The notes under the pieces were generated by a model that worked only from the letters and a program-made list of their open reading frames with translations, made no database searches and was not told where the DNA came from. A DNA stretch of 64,000 nt from Pseudoduganella armeniaca. GTDB taxonomy: Bacteria; Pseudomonadota; Gammaproteobacteria; Burkholderiales; Burkholderiaceae_D. Made by a program: the position numbers and the translations under genes. The first letter of the stretch is position 1; the number at the start of each line of letters is the position of its first letter. Shown here in pieces: positions 45,514 through 54,839 of the stretch. The stretch lies in NCBI RefSeq assembly GCF_003028855.1, contig NZ_CP028324.1, forward strand, positions 1-64,000, in the 5' to 3' direction.

Positions 45514-46567
45514 CCAGCAGGTCCCAGTTCATCGGCGTGCCGGCCGCCACGTCCTGGTTGACCTTGCGGCCCAGCAGCAGCTCGTAGTACTTCGGCGGCA
45601 GGCCCAGGCCCGGGCGCACGCAGCGCAGGTTTTCCTGCGTCAGCACGGTACCGGCCGGGATGTCCTGGGCGATGTAGATCGAGCGGCGGAACACCAGCGA
45701 TTTCTTTTCCGCCTCGGTCGGGCCGTAGGTGACCTGGCCCAGCGATTGCCAGGCGCGCTCGCTTTCGACCACCAGCGCGGCCAGCTCTTCCGGCTCCATC
45801 GAGAAGGTGGAGTCGACGCCGCCATCGGCGCGGCGCAAGGTGAAGTGCTTCTCGATCACGGTGGCGCCATGGGCGACGGCCGCGATCGACGCGCCCAGGC
45901 CCATGGTGTGGTCCGACAGACCCACCTGGCAGTTGAACAGGGTGCGCATGTGCGGGATCGTCAGCACGTTGGTGTTGGCCGGCGTGGCCGGGTAGGTGCT
46001 GGTGCACTTGAGCAGGATCAGGTCCTGGCAGCCGGCCTCGCGCGCCGCGCGCACCGCTTCGTCCAGCTCGGCGATGCTGGCCATCCCGGTCGACATGATG
46101 ATCGGCTTGCCCGTGGCGGCCACGCGGCGGATCAGCGGCAGGTGGATGTTCTCGAACGATGCGATCTTGTAGCAAGGCACGTTCAGGCTTTCCAGGAAGT
46201 CCACCGCCGACTCGTCGAACGGCGTCGAGAAGCAGATCATGCCGAGCGCATTGGCGCGCTCGATGATCGGCGCGTGCCATTCCCACGGCGTATAGGCCTG
46301 CTGGTACAGCGCGTGCAGGTTGTTGCCCTTCCACAGGCTGTTCTCGTCGCGGATCGTGAACTCGCCGCTGGTCAGCGCCAGGGTCATCGTATCGGCCGTG
46401 TACGTTTGCAGCTTGAGCGCGTGCGCGCCGGCCTGGCCGGCCGCGTCGACGATGGCCAGCGCGCGGTCGAGCGACTGGTTGTGGTTGCCCGACATCTCGG
46501 CAATGATGAAGGGAGCGGCGCCGGGGCCAATGGTTCGGTTCTGGATTTGCATGGTATGTGCCTTCAT
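45506..46567 (-). CDS. pseI: Pseudaminic acid synthase
   Basis: PseI condenses 2,4-diacetamido-2,4,6-trideoxy-L-altrose with phosphoenolpyruvate to make pseudaminic acid. The 353-residue NeuB-family protein has FIIAEMSGNHNQSLDRA (about 20), the TIM-barrel motifs KLQTYTADTMT (about 51) and GLSDHTMGLG (about 218), EKHFTLRRADGG (about 238) and a C-terminal SAF (antifreeze-like) domain (RSIYIAQDIPAGTVL onwards, about 290-350). SGNHNQ and DGGVDS-type motifs are typical of PseI rather than NeuB. It starts one base after the pseG-pseH stop; MQIQN five codons in is an alternative start. Confidence 0.94.
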   Translation of the reverse strand: MKAHTMQIQNRTIGPGAAPFIIAEMSGNHNQSLDRALAIVDAAGQAGAHALKLQTYTADTMTLALTSGEFTIRDENSLWKGNNLHALYQQAYTPWEWHAPIIERANALGMICFSTPFDESAVDFLESLNVPCYKIASFENIHLPLIRRVAATGKPIIMSTGMASIAELDEAVRAAREAGCQDLILLKCTSTYPATPANTNVLTIPHMRTLFNCQVGLSDHTMGLGASIAAVAHGATVIEKHFTLRRADGGVDSTFSMEPEELAALVVESERAWQSLGQVTYGPTEAEKKSLVFRRSIYIAQDIPAGTVLTQENLRCVRPGLGLPPKYYELLLGRKVNQDVAAGTPMNWDLLGG

Positions 46568-46568
46568 G

Positions 46569-48119
46569 TCACGCCTGGATGCGCAGTCGGTAAATATCGA
46601 ATTCGTGGCGGTAGCCGGCGCTGGCGAAGGCCGCGCTGGATGCCACGTTGTCGGGGCGGATGACGGCCTCGATCGTGTCGACCCCGGGCCAGTGACGGGC
46701 CACCCAGGCGGTGCCCTGGGCCAGCAGGGCGGGACCGATGCCCTTGCCGAGATAAGCGGGCGTCAGGTACACCGAAACGGTGACCTGCGCGCCGTTACGA
46801 TCATACCGCAAGACGCCTGCCGCACGCCCGTCGATTTCTCCTACAAGCAACACTCGTTCCGGATCGCTTAACACTTTGGCAAACCACTCGCGGTGTGCCT
46901 CGAGTGCGACGGGACGGGTATCGCCGGACACGCGCCGGATCGCCTCCGCGTTGCGCCACGCATGGATGTCGTCGCGGTCCGCCAGCGTCGCGCGCCGCAG
47001 GGTGAGGCCGTCCGCCAGGCCCTGGGCCGCCAGCCGGCGCGCCACGCGGTCGGCGCCCTGCCCGTCCACCAAGGCCAGCCCGGTTTCGCTCATATGGCGC
47101 AGCAGCCAGGGCGACGTGCGCGCCACCTGCAGCGCGGCCGCCAGGCGCGCGCCGCTGTCCGGTCCCGATGCGCCCAGGTACAGCGTGCCGCCGATCTCGG
47201 CCAGCGCGGCGCAGCCGGGCCGCTGGTTGTCGGCCAGCGCCAGTACCAATGCCGGCAGGCCCACGCTGCAGCGCTCCCACATGGCGCCGCCGCCGGCGCC
47301 GATGGCCAGGTCGGCGCGCGCCATCAGCGCCGCCACGTTGTCGACCTGGCGGTGCAGGCGCACACCGGGCAGCGCCGCGCACTGGCGTGCCAGCGCCTCG
47401 TGGTGGGGATTGGCGCCGCCGATGACGACGTCCGTTTCGATATCGTCGATGCCGGCCAGCGCGCTCAGTACGCTGCCGGTATCGTTGTGCTGGTCGGCGC
47501 CACCGAGGAAGACGAACAGGCGGCGCACCGTGCCGTCGCGCGCGGCCAGCGTGGCGCGGGCTTCGGCGAATTCCTCGCGCAGCAGCGCGTAACGGGGGCC
47601 GCACAGCCGGGCGCAATGCGCGGGAACGAGGCCATCGTAGCGCGCCGCGCCGGCCGGGGCCAGGTTCTGGTCCACCAGCACGTCGCAGTCGTGCACCCGG
47701 TCGGCCAGGTCGTCGATGACGAGGATATGCCGCGCGGCCGGGCGCAGCAGGCGTTGCCACTCTTGATCGATGCCGTAATGGTCGACCACCAGCCAGTCCG
47801 GCCGCGGGCTCGAGCCCAGCAGCGCCAGCGTGTCGGCCGCGTCCTGCGCCTGGCTGGCGCCCAGCCAGCCGGCGTGGCCGGCGGCGGCAAAGGCGGCATC
47901 GGGCGCGGGCAGCAGCTCGACGGCAAAGCCGCGCGCGGCGATCAGGTCGCGCAGGTGGCCGCCGTGGGCGCGGCAGATGAAGCGCACCACGGCGCCCATG
48001 GCGCGCAGCCGATCGGCCAGGGTCAGGCAGCGCATCACGTGGCCGGTGCCGATCGCGGGCGCCGCGTCGGCGCGGATGACGACGTGCAGCGCGGTGGCGT
48101 GCGGGCCGCTGGCCGGCAT
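46569..48119 (-). CDS. pseG: PseG-PseH fusion: UDP-sugar hydrolase plus N-acetyltransferase
   Basis: Residues about 1-345 are PseG, which removes UDP from UDP-2,4-diacetamido-2,4,6-trideoxy-altropyranose: RADAAPAIGTGHVMRCLTLA (about 14-33), the DHYGIDQEW motif (about 116) and GAGGGAMWERCSVGLPAL (about 271). Residues about 347-516 are a GNAT domain like PseH, which acetylates the 4-amino group one step earlier: TLADRDDIHAWRNAE and PAYLGKGIGPALL. In Campylobacter and Helicobacter the two are separate genes. The start shares an A with the pseF stop (TGATG). The fused form covers both missing steps of the pathway. Confidence 0.93.
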   Translation of the reverse strand: MPASGPHATALHVVIRADAAPAIGTGHVMRCLTLADRLRAMGAVVRFICRAHGGHLRDLIAARGFAVELLPAPDAAFAAAGHAGWLGASQAQDAADTLALLGSSPRPDWLVVDHYGIDQEWQRLLRPAARHILVIDDLADRVHDCDVLVDQNLAPAGAARYDGLVPAHCARLCGPRYALLREEFAEARATLAARDGTVRRLFVFLGGADQHNDTGSVLSALAGIDDIETDVVIGGANPHHEALARQCAALPGVRLHRQVDNVAALMARADLAIGAGGGAMWERCSVGLPALVLALADNQRPGCAALAEIGGTLYLGASGPDSGARLAAALQVARTSPWLLRHMSETGLALVDGQGADRVARRLAAQGLADGLTLRRATLADRDDIHAWRNAEAIRRVSGDTRPVALEAHREWFAKVLSDPERVLLVGEIDGRAAGVLRYDRNGAQVTVSVYLTPAYLGKGIGPALLAQGTAWVARHWPGVDTIEAVIRPDNVASSAAFASAGYRHEFDIYRLRIQA

Positions 48120-48811
48120 CAGTCCTCGATCCCCGCGAACGCCTGGAACGCCAGCTCGGCGCGGCGCCAGTCGTCCGGCGTGTCGATGTCCACCGCGCGC
48201 CATTCCGGAATCACGAGGCCCTTGCCGTTTTCGTGCGGCGACTGGCCGCGTTGCCAGGCGGCGGCCGTGCCCCAGTAGAACTGGCCGGCATCGTAGTAGC
48301 CCGGTTCCAGGTCCTGGGTGCGGGTGCGCACGAATTCCGGATTGAACGGTGCCATCTTGCCGTCCGCGCCGCGCCGCAGCGCGCGCTGCACGGCGGCCGG
48401 GAACGGCGCCACGGTGAAGGCGTAATCGGCGTCGCCCGCGTCCAGCAGCGCATGCGCGGCGCGCAGGTCCGCCACGCGCAGCAGCGGCACGCCGGGGTAG
48501 ATGCAGCACACCTGCGTGGCCTGCCAGCCCAGCGCCGCGCAGGCGTCGATCGCGTGGGCGATCACGGGCACGGTGCCGGCATGGTCGTCCGACAGTTCGG
48601 GCGGCCGCATGAACGGCACCTCGGCGCCGAACTGGCGCGCGATGGCCGCGATCTCGTCGTCATCGGTGCTGACGACGATGCGGTCGAACAAGCCGCTCTG
48701 CTGCGCCGCGCGGATCGCATAGGCGATCATCGGCTGGCCGGCGAACGGCTTGATGTTCTTGCGCGGGATGCGCTTGCTGCCGCCGCGCGCGGGAATGATC
48801 GCCAGCCTCAT
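48119..48811 (-). CDS. pseF: Pseudaminic acid cytidylyltransferase
   Basis: PseF activates pseudaminic acid with CTP to CMP-pseudaminic acid. The 230-residue protein is of the CMP-NeuAc synthetase type: nucleotide-binding IIPARGGSKRIPRKNIKPF (about 4-22), VVSTDDDEIAAIA (about 48) and the C-terminal VDIDTPDDWRRAEL (about 207). The ATG overlaps the pseC stop as ATGA. Size matches known PseF proteins. Confidence 0.93.
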   Translation of the reverse strand: MRLAIIPARGGSKRIPRKNIKPFAGQPMIAYAIRAAQQSGLFDRIVVSTDDDEIAAIARQFGAEVPFMRPPELSDDHAGTVPVIAHAIDACAALGWQATQVCCIYPGVPLLRVADLRAAHALLDAGDADYAFTVAPFPAAVQRALRRGADGKMAPFNPEFVRTRTQDLEPGYYDAGQFYWGTAAAWQRGQSPHENGKGLVIPEWRAVDIDTPDDWRRAELAFQAFAGIED

Positions 48812-49959
48812 TTGAGCTCCGCGCGCAGGGCCGCCACCACCGAGTCCTGCTCCGCCTCGGTCAGGCTGTAGAACATGGGCAGGCTGATGGCGCCGGCATA
48901 ATAGCGTTCGGCGTTCGGGAACTGGCCGGGCTGGAAGCCGCGCGCCTGGTAGTAGGGCTGGTTCGGCACCGGGATGTAATGCACGTTGACGCCGATGCCG
49001 GCGGCGCGCAGGCCCTCGAACACCTTCAGGCGGCCATGGCCGGACTTCGCCTCGTCGATCCACACCGGGTACAGGTGGTAGGACGAGGTGCCGTTCGGGT
49101 CCTGCTTCGGCACCTGCAGCGGCAGGTCCGCCAGCAGGCGGTCATAGCGCGCGGCCAGTTCGCGCCGGCGCGCCACGAACGTGTCGAGGCGGTCCAGCTG
49201 CGAGACGCCCAGCGCGGCCTGGATGTCCGTCATGCGGTAGTTGAAGCCCAGCTCCTGCTGCTCGTAGTACCAGGGCCCGTGCGCGGCCGTCAGCGCGGCG
49301 TCGCGCACCATGCCGTGCGAGCGCAGGCGCTGCAGGCGCTCGCGCATCACGGGGCTGTTGGCCATCACCATGCCGCCCTCGCCCGTCGTCAGGATTTTCA
49401 CGGGGTGGAAGCTGAACACCGTCATGTCGCTGTACTGGCAGTTGCCGACCTTGCCGCCGCAGTAGTCGGCGCCGATCGCGTGCGAGGCGTCCTCGATGAC
49501 CTTGAAGCCGTATTCGCTGGCCAGGCGGGCGATGCCGGCCATGTCGCAGGACTGGCCGGCAAAATGGACGGGAATCACCAGCTGCGGCAGCCGGCCCGCG
49601 GCGCGCGCGGCCATCAGCTTGACCTCCAGCGCCCACGTGCTCATGTTGTAGGTGGCCGGATCGATGTCGACGAAGTCGACGTCTGCCCCGCAATACAGGG
49701 CGCAGTTGGCGGAAGCGAGGAAGGTGTTCGGCGATGTCCACACCAGGCTGCCCGGGCCCACGTCCAGCGCCAGGCAGGCGATGTGCAGTGCGGCCGTGGC
49801 GTTCGCCACCGCGACACCGTAGGCGGCGCCGCAGTAGTTCGCGACCTTGCGCTCGAATTCGTCGATGCTGGGCCCCTGGGTGATCCAGTCGGAGCGCAGC
49901 ACCTTGACGACGGCCGCGATGTCCTCGTCGGAGATGCTCTGGCGGCCGTAGGGAATCAC
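48808..49959 (-). CDS. pseC: UDP-4-keto-sugar aminotransferase PseC
   Basis: PseC makes UDP-4-amino-4,6-dideoxy-N-acetyl-altrosamine using glutamate. The 383-residue DegT-family protein begins IPYGRQSISDEDI, the usual PseC opening, with LRSDWITQGP (about 24), VIEDASHAIG (about 157) and the PLP Lys in FSFHPVKILTTGEGG (about 183). The start is a GTG at 49959 overlapping the pseB stop as GTGA; the open frame upstream of it is antisense-like within pseB and is excluded. Confidence 0.95.
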   Translation of the reverse strand: MIPYGRQSISDEDIAAVVKVLRSDWITQGPSIDEFERKVANYCGAAYGVAVANATAALHIACLALDVGPGSLVWTSPNTFLASANCALYCGADVDFVDIDPATYNMSTWALEVKLMAARAAGRLPQLVIPVHFAGQSCDMAGIARLASEYGFKVIEDASHAIGADYCGGKVGNCQYSDMTVFSFHPVKILTTGEGGMVMANSPVMRERLQRLRSHGMVRDAALTAAHGPWYYEQQELGFNYRMTDIQAALGVSQLDRLDTFVARRRELAARYDRLLADLPLQVPKQDPNGTSSYHLYPVWIDEAKSGHGRLKVFEGLRAAGIGVNVHYIPVPNQPYYQARGFQPGQFPNAERYYAGAISLPMFYSLTEAEQDSVVAALRAELK

Positions 49960-50963
49960 TGTTCGGTCCCCAGGCCCAGTTGCACCAGGGCCTTCAGGCC
50001 CGCCTCGTCCAGCACGTCCGGATTGGTGCCGGAGCTGTATTCGAAGCCATCGGCCACCGGCTCGCCGTGCTCGCCGCAGCCGTTGTTGGCATAGTCGGGC
50101 CGCGTGGTGAACGCGATCGACGGCTGGATCACGAAGTGGTCGTGGAACTCCAGCGTCAGGCGCGAGTCGTCCACCGGGCACATCACCTCGTGCAGCTTCT
50201 CGCCCGGGCGGATGCCGATGACCTTCGTGGGCAGGTGCGGCGCCATCACCTTGGCCAGTTCCAGTACGGTGGCCGACGGGATCTTCGGCACGAAGATCTC
50301 GCCGCCCTGCATGCGCTCGAAATTGCGGATGACGAAGTCCACGCCCTGCTGCAGCGTGATCCAGAAGCGCGTCATGCGCTCGTCCGTGATCGGCAGCTCG
50401 GTGGCGCCGCTGCTCAGCAGGCGCTGGAAGAACGGGATGACGGAACCGCGCGAACCCACCACATTGCCGTAGCGGACGACGGCAAAGCGGGTCGGGCGGT
50501 TGCCCACCATGTTGTTGGCGGCCACGAACAGCTTGTCGGAAGCCAGCTTGGTGGCGCCGTACAGGTTGATCGGGCTGGCCGCCTTGTCGGTCGACAGCGC
50601 GATGACCTTCTCCACGTTCGCGGCCAGCGCGGCATGGATGACGTTCTCGGCGCCGTAGATATTGGTCTTGATGCACTCCATCGGGTTGTACTCGGCCACC
50701 GGCACGTGCTTCAGCGCGGCCGCGTGGATCACGTAGTCGACCCCGTCCATCGCCTGCATCAGGCGCGACTGGTCGCGCACGTCGCCGATGAAGTAGCGCA
50801 TCTGCGGCGCGTTGTAGGTCTGGGCCATCTCGAACTGCTTGAGTTCGTCGCGCGAATAGATGATGACTTTTTTCGGCTGATAGCGCTCGAGGATGGTCCT
50901 GGTGAACTGCTTTCCGAAGGAACCCGTACCGCCGGTAATCAGAATGGTTTTATTGTTAAGCAT
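49956..50963 (-). CDS. pseB: UDP-GlcNAc 4,6-dehydratase (inverting) PseB
   Basis: PseB carries out the first pathway step, dehydrating and epimerising UDP-GlcNAc. The 335-residue SDR-type enzyme has ITGGTGSFGKQF (about 9-20), GDVRDQSRLMQA (about 61), the TDKAASPINLYGATKL active-site region (Tyr-x-x-x-Lys, about 130-145) and RYGNVVGSRGSVIPFF (about 166). Family length. It is the first gene of the sugar operon, 134 bp downstream of the secretion adaptor gene, so an own promoter is possible. Confidence 0.96.
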   Translation of the reverse strand: MLNNKTILITGGTGSFGKQFTRTILERYQPKKVIIYSRDELKQFEMAQTYNAPQMRYFIGDVRDQSRLMQAMDGVDYVIHAAALKHVPVAEYNPMECIKTNIYGAENVIHAALAANVEKVIALSTDKAASPINLYGATKLASDKLFVAANNMVGNRPTRFAVVRYGNVVGSRGSVIPFFQRLLSSGATELPITDERMTRFWITLQQGVDFVIRNFERMQGGEIFVPKIPSATVLELAKVMAPHLPTKVIGIRPGEKLHEVMCPVDDSRLTLEFHDHFVIQPSIAFTTRPDYANNGCGEHGEPVADGFEYSSGTNPDVLDEAGLKALVQLGLGTEQ

Positions 50964-51097
50964 GATTTTCCTTGTCCCTCAAAATGGAGTCCTCGCCAGC
51001 CTGGACATTATGCCCGCCGGCCCAGACGTTCAACCCGTGGAACAGAACCGGTAAACCGGTCCAATTGCGCGGGAGGCTACTGACACCGCCTTGCCGG

Positions 51098-52456
51098 TCA
51101 CGGCTCGCGGATCGACTCGTTGACCGACTTCTTCAACGGCCACAACAGGTACGACATCACCGTGCGCTTGCCCACCACGATCTCGGCCTTCAAGGTCATG
51201 CCCGGCAGCAGGCGCGCCTGCGGCGTCATGTTGGTCAAGGTGGCGCCCTTCTGCAGCGCGATCCGGCTCAGGTAGTACGCGCCCTGCGCGCCGCCCTGCT
51301 GGCTGTCGCGCCGGAACGCGTCCTCGCTGATCGTGCGCACCGTGCCGGGCAGGTCGCCGTGGCGCTGGTACGGGAACGCGTCGAGCTTCAGGTGAACCGG
51401 ATGGCCGACGCGGATATAGCCCACGTCGAGCGATTCGATCTGCACCTCCGCCTCCAGCTCGGCCGCCAGCGGCACCAGCGTGAAGAACGGTTCGGCTTCG
51501 CGCGCGATCGAGCCGGGCGACAGCTTGGCCACCTCCAGCACCACCGCGTCGGCGGGCGCCACCATGCTGACCATCTGGCGCCGGCGATCGGCCTTGGCCA
51601 CCTGCTCGTTCAGCGTGTCGCGCTCGCGCGTGACGGCCAGCAGGTCTTCCAGGGTCTTCTGGCGCCAGCCCTTGCTGAAGGCGGACAGTTCCGATTCCTG
51701 GCCGGCCAGTTCGCGCTTGATTTCCTGCTCGCGGTTCTTGGCCAGCAGCTGGTCGCGTTCGACTTCCAGCCGGCGGTCGCGCGCTTCCAGCAGCTTCATG
51801 CGCGCGCCATACTGCTGGGCGACGAGCTTTTCCTGCATCGCTTCCATCTCGGCCACCGACTTCAGGCGCGACGCCAGCACTTCCTGGTCGCGCTGGTTGG
51901 TTTCCAGCGAGGCGCGCAGGCGCGCCACGTTTTCCTCGATGCGGCGCTTCTGCGCCTCGAAGTTGGCGCGCCGCTCGCTGGCCAGGCGCTGCTGCAGCTG
52001 GCTGTCGGCGTCGGCACCGGCACCGCGGCCGGCAGCGCCGCCCAGTTCTGCCGTCAGGCTGGCGATCTGCGTGTCCAGGCTTTTCAGGCGCGCGCGCAGC
52101 TGGTCCTCGTCCGCCTGGGCAAACGTGGGGTCGAGCGTGGCCAGCACGTCGCCCTTGCGCACGACCTGGCCCTGGCGCACGTTGATGCGCTGCACGATCG
52201 ACGTTTCCAGCGGCTGCAGCACCATGTTCGGCAGCGGATTGACGAGGCGGCCATCGGCCACGACGACCTGGTCGACTTCGGAGAAGCTGGCCCACAGCGC
52301 CGCCACCAGGAGGCCGGTGGCCAGCACGGGTACGGTGATGCGGGCATACAGCGGCAGCGGGCGCAGTTCGATCTCGTCCGCGTCGGGCAGGAATTCGACG
52401 TCGGGCTTGCGCGCGGTGGCGCCGCCTTTTACAGATGACTTGTTTGCTGGTTCCAT
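51098..52456 (-). CDS. HlyD-family periplasmic adaptor of type I secretion
   Basis: The membrane fusion protein links the inner membrane ABC exporter to a TolC-like channel. The 452-residue protein has a short cytosolic N-terminus, one membrane helix (about 42-65), a lipoyl half-motif (GQVVRKGDVLATLD about 100), a long coiled-coil hairpin (about 115-290), the second lipoyl part and a beta-barrel with GHPVHLKLDAFPYQRHG (about 365), ending TVMSYLLWPLKKSVNESIREP, a typical HlyD end. Its ATG lies 28 bp inside the ABC transporter gene, which couples the two. No tolC gene is in the window. Confidence 0.95.
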   Translation of the reverse strand: MEPANKSSVKGGATARKPDVEFLPDADEIELRPLPLYARITVPVLATGLLVAALWASFSEVDQVVVADGRLVNPLPNMVLQPLETSIVQRINVRQGQVVRKGDVLATLDPTFAQADEDQLRARLKSLDTQIASLTAELGGAAGRGAGADADSQLQQRLASERRANFEAQKRRIEENVARLRASLETNQRDQEVLASRLKSVAEMEAMQEKLVAQQYGARMKLLEARDRRLEVERDQLLAKNREQEIKRELAGQESELSAFSKGWRQKTLEDLLAVTRERDTLNEQVAKADRRRQMVSMVAPADAVVLEVAKLSPGSIAREAEPFFTLVPLAAELEAEVQIESLDVGYIRVGHPVHLKLDAFPYQRHGDLPGTVRTISEDAFRRDSQQGGAQGAYYLSRIALQKGATLTNMTPQARLLPGMTLKAEIVVGKRTVMSYLLWPLKKSVNESIREP

Positions 52457-54570
52457 AAGTGCTGATAGGTGTCGCTGCGCTGCAGCAGTTCCTCGTGCCG
52501 GCCACTGTCGACCAGTGTACCCCGCTGCATCACGAGGATGGTGTCCGCGTTGACCAGGGTCGAGAGGCGGTGCGAGATCATCACGACGGTGCGGCCGACC
52601 GCGATGCGCGACAGGTTCTTGATGAAGATCGCCTCGCTTTCCGGGTCCAGCGCGCTGGCCGCTTCGTCCAGGATCAGTATGCGCGGCTTGGCCAGCAGCG
52701 AGCGGGCGATAGACAGGCGCTGCTTCTGGCCGCCGGAGAGGTTGGAGGCGTTCTCTTCCAGGAGCGTGTCGTAGCCCTGCGGCATGCGCTCGATGAATTC
52801 GTCGGCACCGGCCGCGGCGGCCGCCTCGACGATCTCCTCGAACGTGGCATCGGGCTTGGTGGCCGAGATGTTCTCGCGCACGGTGCCGCGGAACAGGAAG
52901 TTCTCCTGCAGCACGACGCCGATCTGGCGGCGCAGGTGGCTCAGCTCGATCTCGCGGGCATCGATGCCGTCGAAGCGGACGATGCCTTCCGGCACCGGAT
53001 ACAGGCCCTGGATCAGCTTGGTCAGCGTCGTCTTGCCCGAGCCGCTGCGGCCCACCACGCCGACGACGGTGCCGGCCTTGATCGTGAAGCTGGCGCGGTC
53101 CAGCGCGTTGTTGGCGGCGCCCGGATAACGGAACGTCACCTGGTCGAAGGTAATGTCGCCTTCCAGCTGGGGGCGCAGGCCGCCGGCACCGGCGCGGCCT
53201 TCCGGCGCGCGGTTCATCACCTCGCCCAGCATCTTCACCGACAGTGCGGTTTCCTGGTACTCGTTGATCAGGCCGACGATGGAGATCAGCGGCGTCGTGA
53301 CCTTGCTGGTGATCATCTGGAACGCGATCAGCGCGCCCACCGACAAGGTCTGCTCGAACACGTCCTGCGCGCCGATGATGATGATGATCACCGGCAGCAG
53401 CTTGCCCAGGAAGTCGACGATGGTATTGCCGGCGATCGAGATCTGGCCCACGCGGAAGTGGGTGTTGATCGACTCGGCCGAACGCTGGTCCCAGGCCTTG
53501 CGCTGGGCCGGCTCGATGGCCAGTGCCTTGACGGTACGCATGCCGTGCACCGTCTCGACCAGCATGCCCTGGCGCTTGCCCTCGGCCGAGTACAGGTCGT
53601 TCAGGCGACGCTGGTACGGCGGCACCATCAGCGCCACCACCAGCGCGATCAGCACCGTGAAGGCCAGCGTGATCATGGCCAGCTTGACGGAATAGGTAAA
53701 CAGGATCGGCAGGAAGATCACCAGCGCCGTCGCGTCCAGCGCCGTGAAGAACAGGCGCCCGGTCAGGAACGCGCGGATCTTTTCCAGCTGCTGCATGTGG
53801 CGCGTGATGACGCCGGCCGTGGTGGTCTCGAAATAATCGATCGGCAACGACAGCAGGTGGCCGAACGTGCGCCGGGTCAGCCGCATGTCGATCTTGTTGC
53901 TGGCGCCCAGCATCAGGATCTGGCGCAGGAAACTGAAGGCGGCATCGAACGCCAGCGCGCAGACGATGCCCACGCCCAGCACGGATAACGTGCTGATGCT
54001 CTGGTGCACCAGCACCTTGTCGATGACGAGCTGGAAGAAGATCGGCGAGGCCAGCGCCAGGAAGTGCATCGCGATCGCGGCGATGGCGATGTCGCGGAAG
54101 GCCGCCTTCTGCTTCAGGATCTCGGGGATGAACCAGCGCAGGCTGAACGGCTGGCTGGGGTCGGTCAGCGCATGCTGGCGCTTGACGAAGATGACCTCGC
54201 CTTTCCAGCGCGAGGCGAACTGCTCGCGGTTGAGCAGCATGATGCCGGCCCGTTCCTCGAGCGGATCGAGGATGGCGATCTTGCCGCCGTCGTCCGGCTT
54301 GGCGCCGACGATGATGACGGAATTGCCATTGTCGAGACGGCCGATCAGCGGGTACACGCCCTGCTGGCCCAGCAGCGCATCCCAGCTGATGGTGGCGCGC
54401 TTGGCCTTCAGGCCGATCTCGTTTGCCATGCGCAGGATCTGCGCAGTCCCCGGCTCTTCCGCCCGCAGCGCGAAGTCTTCGACCAGGCGCTCGGGATTGA
54501 TCTGCAGGCCATGGTGCTGCGCGATCGCAGTCAGGCACTGTACAGCGGTATGGGAAAATTTTTCTTGCAT
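52429..54570 (-). CDS. Type I secretion ABC transporter with inactive C39-like domain
   Basis: The 713-residue exporter has a C39-like N-terminal domain (about 1-125), six membrane helices (about 145-420) and an ATPase with Walker A GRSGSGKTT (about 500), signature NLSGGQKQRLS (about 600), Walker B ILILDEA and ISHRLSTL. By alignment of the start HTAVQCLTAIAQHHG with active C39 peptidases, the catalytic Cys is replaced by Thr and the His region reads NSVIIV, so it should bind but not cut substrate, as the HlyB CLD does. This points to an RTX-like C-terminal signal on the substrate. The ATG at 54570 is chosen; 54597 is possible. Confidence 0.94.
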   Translation of the reverse strand: MQEKFSHTAVQCLTAIAQHHGLQINPERLVEDFALRAEEPGTAQILRMANEIGLKAKRATISWDALLGQQGVYPLIGRLDNGNSVIIVGAKPDDGGKIAILDPLEERAGIMLLNREQFASRWKGEVIFVKRQHALTDPSQPFSLRWFIPEILKQKAAFRDIAIAAIAMHFLALASPIFFQLVIDKVLVHQSISTLSVLGVGIVCALAFDAAFSFLRQILMLGASNKIDMRLTRRTFGHLLSLPIDYFETTTAGVITRHMQQLEKIRAFLTGRLFFTALDATALVIFLPILFTYSVKLAMITLAFTVLIALVVALMVPPYQRRLNDLYSAEGKRQGMLVETVHGMRTVKALAIEPAQRKAWDQRSAESINTHFRVGQISIAGNTIVDFLGKLLPVIIIIIGAQDVFEQTLSVGALIAFQMITSKVTTPLISIVGLINEYQETALSVKMLGEVMNRAPEGRAGAGGLRPQLEGDITFDQVTFRYPGAANNALDRASFTIKAGTVVGVVGRSGSGKTTLTKLIQGLYPVPEGIVRFDGIDAREIELSHLRRQIGVVLQENFLFRGTVRENISATKPDATFEEIVEAAAAAGADEFIERMPQGYDTLLEENASNLSGGQKQRLSIARSLLAKPRILILDEAASALDPESEAIFIKNLSRIAVGRTVVMISHRLSTLVNADTILVMQRGTLVDSGRHEELLQRSDTYQHLWNQQTSHL

Positions 54571-54673
54571 GGATCCAGGCAGTGTACGCGATGGCATGGC
54601 GTTGATTCTACCCTGCCGTTGTGCCCGGACGGAGCGCGTTTCGCCCGCCTGGCACGATTTCAGAAAACCCGCA

Positions 54674-54719
54674 CGCCCGGACCTCAACCCTACGGCGACG
54701 TAAGGCTGAGGTCCGGGCG
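54674..54719. repeat. Inverted repeat before the ABC transporter gene
   Basis: CGCCCGGACCTCA (54674-54686) pairs with TGAGGTCCGGGCG (54707-54719), a 13-bp perfect stem that extends inward with G-T pairs. It lies between the terminator of the repeat-protein gene and the transporter start. It might be a REP-like element or a leader structure. Confidence 0.75.
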
Positions 54720-54736
54720 CGCGGGGCCTAAACCGG

Positions 54737-54776
54737 AACAAAAAACGAAAACGGGCGACGGTGTTAACCGTCGCCC
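54737..54776 (-). terminator. Rho-independent terminator of the repeat-protein gene
   Basis: Read on the minus strand, GGGCGACGG-TTAACA-CCGTCGCCC (54776-54753) is followed by GTTTTCGTTTTTTG. A second GC hairpin (GCCCCGC-TCGC-GCGGGGC, about 54781-54798) lies just before it. Together they separate the secreted-protein gene from the transporter genes, which would let the substrate be expressed at a different level. Confidence 0.88.
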
Positions 54777-54839
54777 TTGCGCCCCGCTCGCGCGGGGCGA
54801 TCAGCCATTATGGCCGATGGATGTTACTGACCGTTGCGA

